The notes below the pieces were generated by a model. The model was not told where the DNA came from and searched no databases. It worked only from the letters and a program-made list of their open reading frames with translations. Positions 57,977-64,000 of a stretch of DNA of 64,000 bases are shown here, in pieces; the first letter of the stretch is position 1; every line of letters begins with the position of its first letter. The stretch spans positions 1-64,000 of the forward strand of contig NZ_PVZF01000002.1 of NCBI RefSeq assembly GCF_003002055.1. The letters run 5' to 3'. A program made the translations under genes and the position numbers. The DNA is from Kineococcus rhizosphaerae (GTDB lineage: Bacteria > Actinomycetota > Actinomycetes > Actinomycetales > Kineococcaceae).

Positions 57977-60532
57977 TCAGCGCGCGTCGCGCTCCTGGGC
58001 CCGCAGGGCGCGGGCCACCCCGTCGCGGTTCTCCAGCACCAGCCGGCGCAACGCCGGCGGGGCGTCGGTCTCGGCCGCCAGCCACGCGTCGGTCCGCTCC
58101 ACCAGCGCCGCGTCGGCGAGGTCGATCGGGTAGAGCCCCGTGACGATCTGCTGGGCCATCTCGTTGGTGCGCTCGGCCCAGACCGTGCGCAGGGCGGCGA
58201 AGTACGGCTCGACGAACGGGCGCAGCAGCGCCTCGTCGTGCACCCGGCCGAACCCGGCGATGACCGAGGCCTGCACGGCGTTCGGCAGGTCGCCCTTCTC
58301 CACGACGTCCGCCCACGCCCGCTGCTTGGCCTCGGGGGTCGGCACGGCCGCCCGGGCCGCCGCGGCCGAGCGCTGACCCGTCGCCGTGGCGTCGCGGGCC
58401 AGTTCGGCGTCGATCGCGTCGGCGCCCAGCGCACCCCCGGCCACGAGCGAGGTCAGCAGGACCCAGCGCATGTCCGCGTCGACCTCGAGCCCCTCGATGA
58501 CGCCCGAGCCGTCGTAGAGCCCGGACACCACCGCGAGGTGCTCGGCGCTGCGGGCGAACGCGGCGAAGGACCGCGCGAACTGCAGCTGCGTGTCGCTGCC
58601 CGGTGCGGCCGCGCGCAGCAGCTCCAGCAGCGTCGCGGCGGTCCGCGCCCGGACCTGCTCGCGGTGGGCGGGGGCGGTGTACAGCTCGACCGTCGTCGTC
58701 AGCTGGCGCAGCAGGACGAGGGCGACCGTCGAGTCCGCCCGCGCCGCGTCACCCGGCAGCAGCCGCGTCAGCAGCAGGTCGACGTAGTCGCGGGCGGGCG
58801 ACTCCCCGTCGCGCGTCATGTCCCACAGCGCGGCCGCGACCAGGGAGCGGGGCAGGGAGTCGCGGAAGGCGTCGAGGTGCTGCAGCGCCGTGGCGAGCGA
58901 GGCGTCGTCGAGCCGGATCTTGGCGTAGGCCAGGTCGTCGTCGTTGACCAGCAGCAGGTCGGGACGCTTGCGGCCCACGAGCTGCGGCAGGTCGGTGCTC
59001 GGCCCGGCCGCGTCGAGCTCGAGGCGGTCGGTCCGCTCGAAGCTGCCGTCCACCAGGTCGTAGCTGCCGATCGCGATGCGGTGGGCCCGCAGGTGCGGGT
59101 GCTCGGCCGGGGCCTCCTGCAGCAGCGAGGCCGCGGTGATCGTGCCGTCGGCGTCGACCTCCACGACCGGGCGCAGCGTCGCCACGCCCGCGGTCTCCAG
59201 CCACTCGCGCGACCACGCCGACAGGTCGCGGCCGGAGGTGGTCTCGAGCTCGCGCAGCAGGTCCACCAGCTCGGTGTTGCCGTAGGCGTGCCGCGCGAAG
59301 TACGCGCGGACCCCGGAGAGGAACTCCTCGCGGCCGACGTAGGCGACGAGCTGCTTGAGGACGCTGGCGCCCTTGGCGTAGGTGATGCCGTCGAAGTTCA
59401 CCTCGACGTCCTCGAGGTCGTTGATCTCGGCGACGATCGGGTGCGTCGTGGGCAGCTGGTCCTGCCGGTAGGCCCACGACTTCTCCAGGGAGTTGAAGGT
59501 CGTCCAGGACCCCTTCCACTCCGTGGCCTCGGCCGCGGCCAGGGTGGAGGCGAACTCCGCGAAGGACTCGTTGAGCCACAGGTCGTTCCACCAGCGCATG
59601 GTCACGAGGTCGCCGAACCACATGTGCGCCAGCTCGTGCAGCACCGTCACGACGCGGCGCTCGACGGTGGCCTGCGGGACCTTGGAGCGGAAGACGTAGC
59701 TCTCCACGAACGTCACCGCGCCGGCGTTCTCCATCGCCCCGGCGTTGAACTCCGGGACGAACACCTGGTCGTACTTGGCGAACGGGTACGGGCGGTCGAA
59801 CTCGCGTTCGAAGAACTCGAACCCCTGCTTCGTGGCCGCGACCACGTTGTGGGCGTCGAGGTGCTGCACGAGGGACTTGCGGCAGTAGACGCCCAGGGGG
59901 ATCGTCCGGCCGTCGGCGGACACGAGCGAGTCCTCGGACCCCTCGTAGGGCCCGGCGATGATCGCGGTCACGTACGACGACAGGCGCGGGGTCTTCTCGA
60001 ACGTCCAGCGGGTCCCGGCCTCGACGGGGTGCCGCCCGGCGACGGGGGAGTTCGAGACCACCCGCCAGTGCGCGGGCGCCGTGACCGTGAAGGAGAACTC
60101 GGCCTTGAGGTCGGGCTGCTCGAAGACGGCGTAGACGCGGCGGGAGTCGGCGACCTCGAACTGGGAGTACAGGTACACCTCGTCGTCGACCGGGTCGACG
60201 AAGCGGTGCAGCCCCTCGCCGGTGTTCATGTACCGGCAGTCGGCCACCACCAGGAGCTCGTTCTCGGCCGCCAGCCCGTCCAGCTGGATCCGCACCCCGT
60301 CGTCCACGGCGGCGACGTCCAGGGCCGTGCCGTTCAGGACGACCTCGTGGACCCGTGCGCTGATGAGGTCGACGAACGTGGAGGCACCGGCCGTCGCGCT
60401 GAAGCGCACCGTCGTCGTGGAGCGGAACGTCTCCGGCCCCGTCGTCAGGTCCAGGTCGACGTCGTAGTGCTCCACCTGCACGAGCTCGGCCCGGGTGCGG
60501 GCCTCCTCGCGCGTCAGGTTCTCGCCGGGCAC
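57977..60532 (-). CDS. pepN: aminopeptidase N (M1)
   Basis: An 851-residue zinc aminopeptidase. Exopeptidase motif GAMEN (265-269), zinc site His299-Glu300-x2-His303 and Glu322 (HELAHMWFGD, WLNESFAEF). C-terminal helical ERAP1-like domain. It releases N-terminal residues from peptides in the cytosol. GTG with GAGAGGA about 8 bases upstream. Divergent from the DsbA-like gene. Confidence 0.96.
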   Translation of the reverse strand: MPGENLTREEARTRAELVQVEHYDVDLDLTTGPETFRSTTTVRFSATAGASTFVDLISARVHEVVLNGTALDVAAVDDGVRIQLDGLAAENELLVVADCRYMNTGEGLHRFVDPVDDEVYLYSQFEVADSRRVYAVFEQPDLKAEFSFTVTAPAHWRVVSNSPVAGRHPVEAGTRWTFEKTPRLSSYVTAIIAGPYEGSEDSLVSADGRTIPLGVYCRKSLVQHLDAHNVVAATKQGFEFFEREFDRPYPFAKYDQVFVPEFNAGAMENAGAVTFVESYVFRSKVPQATVERRVVTVLHELAHMWFGDLVTMRWWNDLWLNESFAEFASTLAAAEATEWKGSWTTFNSLEKSWAYRQDQLPTTHPIVAEINDLEDVEVNFDGITYAKGASVLKQLVAYVGREEFLSGVRAYFARHAYGNTELVDLLRELETTSGRDLSAWSREWLETAGVATLRPVVEVDADGTITAASLLQEAPAEHPHLRAHRIAIGSYDLVDGSFERTDRLELDAAGPSTDLPQLVGRKRPDLLLVNDDDLAYAKIRLDDASLATALQHLDAFRDSLPRSLVAAALWDMTRDGESPARDYVDLLLTRLLPGDAARADSTVALVLLRQLTTTVELYTAPAHREQVRARTAATLLELLRAAAPGSDTQLQFARSFAAFARSAEHLAVVSGLYDGSGVIEGLEVDADMRWVLLTSLVAGGALGADAIDAELARDATATGQRSAAAARAAVPTPEAKQRAWADVVEKGDLPNAVQASVIAGFGRVHDEALLRPFVEPYFAALRTVWAERTNEMAQQIVTGLYPIDLADAALVERTDAWLAAETDAPPALRRLVLENRDGVARALRAQERDAR

Positions 60533-60639
60533 GGCACGTCCTCTCTCACGGCTGTTGCGATCTGACGAAGCACTCTGCCACGGCCTGCCGACACGGGCCC
60601 CGCGACCCGGGTGCCGGCGGCCGGGAGCACCATGTCCCC

Positions 60640-61266
60640 ATGACCACCGAGACTGCCCCCCAGAAGGCGCGCGCGGACTTCTGGTTCGACCCCCTGTGCC
60701 CGTGGGCCTGGATGACCTCCCGCTGGATCCTCGAGGTCGAGCAGGTCCGCGACATCTCCGTGCACTGGCACGTCATGAGCCTGTCGGTCCTCAACGAGGA
60801 CAAGCCCGACCTGCCGGAGGACTACCGCGAGATGCTGCAGCGCGGGTGGGGCCCGGTCCGCGTCGTGACGGCCGCGCGGATCCTGCACGGCGAGGACGTC
60901 GTCCTGCCGCTCTACACGGCGCTGGGCACCCGCCGCCACCCCGGCGGCCGCGACGACTGGGACGGCATCATCGCCGAGGCCCTCGCCGAGGTCGGGCTGC
61001 CGGCCGAGCTGGCCGAGTACGCGGGCCGGGACACCTACGACGCCGAGCTGCGGGCCTCGCACGCCGAGGGCATCTCCAAGGTCGGCGAGGACGTCGGCAC
61101 CCCCGTCGTCGCCTTCGAGGACGTCGCCTTCTTCGGGCCCGTGGTGACCCCCGCCCCCAAGGGCGAGGAGGCCGGCAAGCTGTGGGACGGCTGCGTCCTG
61201 GTGGCGAGCGTGCCGGGCTTCTTCGAGCTCAAGCGGACCCGCACGCAGGGCCCCGTCTTCGACTGA
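60640..61266 (+). CDS. mycothiol-type DsbA-family oxidoreductase (Rv2466c-like)
   Basis: A 208-residue thioredoxin-fold protein with alpha-helical insertion, similar to mycobacterial mycothiol-dependent nitroreductase Rv2466c (FWFDPLCPWAWMTSRWILEV, TPVVAFEDVAFFGPVV). The active site is Cys20-Pro-Trp-Ala23: only one thiol, whereas I recall CPWC in Rv2466c, so a monothiol, mycothiol-assisted mechanism is implied. ATG 6 bases after CACCAT, leaderless-like. Divergent from pepN. Confidence 0.85.
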   Translation: MTTETAPQKARADFWFDPLCPWAWMTSRWILEVEQVRDISVHWHVMSLSVLNEDKPDLPEDYREMLQRGWGPVRVVTAARILHGEDVVLPLYTALGTRRHPGGRDDWDGIIAEALAEVGLPAELAEYAGRDTYDAELRASHAEGISKVGEDVGTPVVAFEDVAFFGPVVTPAPKGEEAGKLWDGCVLVASVPGFFELKRTRTQGPVFD

Positions 61267-61303
61267 GGCGCGGCCGGACGCCGCGCCGGGCACCGTGCCG
61301 GGC

Positions 61304-62005
61304 TCACGTGACGACGCGCATCGGCAGCCCGCGCTCGTCCTCGTCGCCGCCGAGGACGACCGCGCCGCCCGCGGCCCAGCGCAGCGCCGAGTACGCGCAC
61401 GCGGCGGCGTCGAGGTGGTCCTCGCCCGGGGCGTCCTCCGAGGCCTGGTCGGGGTCCAGCCACCGGGCCAGCGCCGCGATCCGCGCGGCCCGGCCGGCCG
61501 CGGTCTTCTTCGAGGCCAGGACCTGCCCGGCCAGCGCGGCGAACGACAGCTCCGGGTGGGTCTCCACGACGTGCCCGCGGGCCCAGGGGTCGGCGGCGAG
61601 CAGCGCGTCGACGGCGAGCACCGGGCCGCGCAGCCCCCAGGTCTGCGCGGACAGCCCCTTGCCGTGCAGCACCGCGCGGCACCGGGTGCGGGCCGCGGCG
61701 TAGTCGTGGGCGGTCAGCACCTCGCGCGGGGGGACGAGGAACACGCGGGGGTGGGCGCGGCCGAGGGCCCGCTTGGCCAGCAGGTCCGCCGGGCGCCAGT
61801 CGGCACGGGGCAGGCCGACCGGCACGTCGATCCCGACCGCGGCGGCGCCGTGGGCGCGGGCGAGCGCGACGAGCGGTGCGGCGTCCTGGGCGGTGAACGT
61901 CTCCCACCCGCGCAGCGCGGCGCGCTCGGGCGTCCCCTCGACGACGGCCACCGCCCACCCGCCGCGCCGGCCGTCCACCCCGACGACCACCCGGCGCGCG
62001 TCCAC
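61304..62005 (-). CDS. DUF429 predicted RNase H-like protein
   Basis: A 233-residue DUF429 protein: VVVGVDGRRGGWAVAVVEG with the first acidic residue, AVGIDVPVGLP with the second, HVVETHPELSFAALAG and DHLDAAACAYSALRWA with the later acidics. The set resembles a ribonuclease-H-fold nuclease site; no activity is established. GTG 7 bases after GACCAT. Divergent from the phosphatase. Confidence 0.83.
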   Translation of the reverse strand: MDARRVVVGVDGRRGGWAVAVVEGTPERAALRGWETFTAQDAAPLVALARAHGAAAVGIDVPVGLPRADWRPADLLAKRALGRAHPRVFLVPPREVLTAHDYAAARTRCRAVLHGKGLSAQTWGLRGPVLAVDALLAADPWARGHVVETHPELSFAALAGQVLASKKTAAGRAARIAALARWLDPDQASEDAPGEDHLDAAACAYSALRWAAGGAVVLGGDEDERGLPMRVVT

Positions 62006-62093
62006 GTCCGCGATGGTCGCACCCCGGTCCGCACCGGGAGGCGACCCGCCCGAGCACGTGACCGGCGAGATGTCACTGTTCGTTGCTTCTAAC

Positions 62094-62115
62094 TACCCTG
62101 TGTCATGCGTACCCT
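62094..62115 (+). promoter_or_regulatory. duplicated -10 box before the SpoIIE phosphatase
   Basis: TACCCT occurs at 62094-62099 and 62110-62115. The first lies 5 bases before ATG 62105, the second 7 bases before ATG 62123. Either start may be used from its own leaderless transcript. Confidence 0.5.
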
Positions 62116-63238
62116 GGGGTCCATGGAGCGGAGGTCGGCGCCGCGGGCCCGGCCCGTCCACCACCCCTCCCTGTTCGGCGCAGCCCGGCGGGCAGACCTG
62201 CGTCGGCTGCTGACCCGCCCGCCCCAGGGCCTCGCGCTCGTCCTGCTCGTCGCGGTCGTGCTGGCCGTCGGCCTCGTGTCGGCCTCCACCCGGGTCGTCA
62301 CGCTGACCTCGCTGGTGCCCGTCGCCCTCGTCGGCTCGCTGGTCCTGCGCTACCGCCGGATGGTCGTGCTGGCGGTGGCGGTGATGGTCGCGGTGGCCGT
62401 GTCGGGCCTGTTGCGCCCGGCGAGCTGGCCACCGCTCACCCCCAGCTTCGTGGTCGTCACCGCGCTGACCGTCCTCATGGCCGTCGTCTTCGCCCGCGGC
62501 CGTGAGCGGCTGGGGCTGACCGGCTACCTCGGCGAGGCCATGCTCGTGGACCTGCGCGACCGGTTGCTGGCCCAGGGGCGACCGCCGCAGCTGCCGCCCG
62601 GCTGGCACGCCGAGGGGCTGCTGCGCCCGGCCCACGGCGACGCCTTCTCCGGGGACGTGCTGCTGTCCTCCGTCGTGGGCGACCACCTGGAGGTGGCGCT
62701 CGTCGACGTCTCCGGCAAGGGGCAGGACGCCGGCAGCCGGGGGTTGCTGCTGTCGGGTGCCTTCGGGGGCCTGCTCGGGGCCCTGCCCCCGCACGAGTTC
62801 CTCCCCGCCGCCAACCGGTACGTGCTCCGGCAGAACTGGTTCGAGGGCTTCGCGACGGCCGTCCACGTCGCCGTCGACCTCACCTCCGGCAAGGTCACGG
62901 TGTCCTCGGCCGGTCACCCGCCGGCCGTGCACGCCCACGGCGCGCACGACGCCGAGCTGCTCGAGGGCGCCGCGGGGCCGGTGCTGGGCCTGGTCCCCGA
63001 GGCCGAGTTCACCGCCGTCACGACGACCCTCGAACCCGGCGACGCCCTGCTCGTCTACTCCGACGGGGTCGTCGAGCAGCGCGACGTCGACCTCGGCGAG
63101 GGCATCGGCGCGCTCGTGCGCCGGCTGCTCACGCTGCCCGTGGGCCAGCGGACCGGTTCGCTGGGGCGCCTCGTCGACGACGTGGCACCGGGGGAGGCCG
63201 ACGACCGGACCGCGCTGATGCTCTGGCGCGACGCCTGA
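62105..63238 (+). CDS. membrane-bound PP2C/SpoIIE-family serine phosphatase
   Basis: A 377-residue protein: basic N-terminus, four hydrophobic segments (about 42-60, 65-82, 86-103, 113-130), then a SpoIIE/RsbU PPM phosphatase domain (AFSGDVLLSSVVGDHLEVALVDVSGKG in parts, SAGHPPAVH, LLVYSDGVVEQRD, DDRTALML), whose Asp residues bind Mn2+/Mg2+. Such enzymes dephosphorylate anti-anti-sigma factors. No partner nearby. ATG 62123 is an alternative start (371 residues) with better spacing to its -10. Confidence 0.88.
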   Translation: MRTLGSMERRSAPRARPVHHPSLFGAARRADLRRLLTRPPQGLALVLLVAVVLAVGLVSASTRVVTLTSLVPVALVGSLVLRYRRMVVLAVAVMVAVAVSGLLRPASWPPLTPSFVVVTALTVLMAVVFARGRERLGLTGYLGEAMLVDLRDRLLAQGRPPQLPPGWHAEGLLRPAHGDAFSGDVLLSSVVGDHLEVALVDVSGKGQDAGSRGLLLSGAFGGLLGALPPHEFLPAANRYVLRQNWFEGFATAVHVAVDLTSGKVTVSSAGHPPAVHAHGAHDAELLEGAAGPVLGLVPEAEFTAVTTTLEPGDALLVYSDGVVEQRDVDLGEGIGALVRRLLTLPVGQRTGSLGRLVDDVAPGEADDRTALMLWRDA

Positions 63239-63250
63239 GGGACCGCCCGG

Positions 63251-64000
63251 TCAGGACGGCGGGCGCTGCGCCGCCGCCCGCGCCCCGCGCTCGGCGCCCA
63301 GGTCCCGCGCCAGCCGCGCGAGCAGCGGCGCCGCGTCGCGCACGCAGACGGCGGGGTCGGGCTCGAGGTCGGTCAGGGCCCGGGCGTCGCTGAACCCGGC
63401 CGCCCGCCAGCGCGCCTCGGGCAGGGTCCGTCGGCCGCTGAGGACGACGACCGGGGCCGGGACGCGCGCAGCGGCGGCCGCCACGCCCACGGGGGTCTTC
63501 CCGCCGAGGGACTGCTCGTCGAAGCTGCCCTCGCCCGTGATGACGAGCGAGGCGTCCTTCGTCCGCTCCGACCAGCCCGCCAGTTCCAGGACGACCTCGA
63601 TGCCCGGCCGGCGGGTCGCGCCGAAGAACCCCAGGGCCAGGAAGCCGACCCCGCCCGCGGCCCCGGCCCCCGGGGCGTCCCGCGCGTCGAGCCCCGTCGT
63701 GGCGGCCAGCACGTCCGCGAACCGGGTCAGGGCCGCGTCCAGCAGGGCCACGTCGGCGGGGGAGGCGCCCTTCTGCGGGCCGAACACCGCGGCGGCGCCG
63801 CGCTCTCCCAGCAGCGGGTTGTCGACGTCGGCCGCGAGCGTCCAGCGGACCGCGCGCGCCCGGGGGTCCAGCCCGGACAGGTCGACGCGGTCCAGGTCCA
63901 GCAGCGCGGCCCCGCCGTCGGGCAGGTCGTGACCGGCGGCGTCGAGCAGCCGCGCCCCCAGTGCGACGAGGATCCCCGCGCCGCCGTCCGTCGTCGCGCT
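63251..64000 (-). CDS. glycerate kinase (partial, 5' end beyond window)
   Basis: The last 249 residues of a type I glycerate 2-kinase; the frame is open to the window edge. Markers: ATTDGGAGILVALGARLLDA, LAADVDNPLLGERGAAAVFG, PQKGAS, DAPGAGAAGGVGFLAL and VITGEGSFDEQSLGGKTPVG, covering both lobes around the nucleotide cleft. It phosphorylates D-glycerate, linking glyoxylate/serine breakdown to glycolysis. Converges on the SpoIIE gene with a 12-base gap. Confidence 0.93.
   Translation of the reverse strand, partial: SATTDGGAGILVALGARLLDAAGHDLPDGGAALLDLDRVDLSGLDPRARAVRWTLAADVDNPLLGERGAAAVFGPQKGASPADVALLDAALTRFADVLAATTGLDARDAPGAGAAGGVGFLALGFFGATRRPGIEVVLELAGWSERTKDASLVITGEGSFDEQSLGGKTPVGVAAAAARVPAPVVVLSGRRTLPEARWRAAGFSDARALTDLEPDPAVCVRDAAPLLARLARDLGAERGARAAAQRPPS

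Overview
The window is dense, very GC-rich chromosomal DNA from an actinobacterium. Evidence for this includes many GTG starts and short gaps, an IdeR/DtxR regulator with every metal ligand at canonical positions, ergothioneine genes egtABC, a mycothiol-type DsbA-like protein, a truncated haemoglobin of the GlbO class, a BTAD/SARP-type regulator, a c-di-AMP riboswitch ahead of an NlpC/P60 hydrolase and a RamB-like regulator beside GTP-dependent PEP carboxykinase. The overall look resembles Kineococcus or a relative; that placement is an inference from memory and cannot be proved here. There is no CRISPR array, prophage or insertion sequence, and only one tRNA.

Layout. 0-7.6 kb: the 3' end of an unidentified gene, a secreted GH76 alpha-1,6-mannanase, an MFS carrier, a CopC-like copper protein, a large secreted subtilase, a small membrane protein and a 2H phosphoesterase. 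7.6-13.2 kb (minus strand): an NAD operon nrtR-nadA-nadB-nadC-cysteine desulfurase, the last four translationally coupled by 4-bp overlaps. 13.2-20.3 kb: a leader-like mini-ORF, a second MFS carrier, an NfeD-like/flotillin pair, a photolyase, IdeR, and a riboswitch-controlled cell-wall hydrolase. 20.5-22.2 kb: the one accessory-looking patch, with a VapBC pair, a probable frameshifted gene and a structured leader before an HNH nuclease. 22.7-29.6 kb: a fused four-domain ABC exporter, two small proteins, two oxidoreductases, an alpha/beta hydrolase and tRNA-Arg(UCU). 29.7-38.3 kb: EttA, a DszC-like flavin monooxygenase, acyl-CoA thioesterase II, a quinone-oxidoreductase-like MDR, pckG and ramB. 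38.4-47.7 kb: egtABC, a nitroreductase with its HxlR regulator, an NmrA/DUF2867 protein with GlbO, phosphoketolase and a glyoxalase-like protein. 47.7-64 kb: a WYL regulator, MscS channel, S9 peptidase, MalQ, SARP-like regulator, GNAT, aminopeptidase N, mycothiol-type DsbA, DUF429, a SpoIIE phosphatase and a truncated glycerate kinase.

Regulation. Many genes start 5-8 nt after a TANNNT hexamer with no Shine-Dalgarno, so leaderless transcription appears common. Operators can be read as inverted repeats at ramB/pckG, nitroreductase/hxlR, vapBC, nrtR and the photolyase. An 18-bp element is shared almost exactly by the mannanase and nadA upstream regions.

Themes. Several neighbouring genes concern redox and iron (ergothioneine, IdeR, NadA Fe-S supply, GlbO, mycothiol-type DsbA), central-carbon switching (pckG/ramB, phosphoketolase, MalQ, glycerate kinase) and envelope maintenance (NlpC/P60, flotillin, MscS, subtilase). 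I found no clearly new multi-gene system; the most distinctive signals are RNA or regulatory, and are listed under findings.
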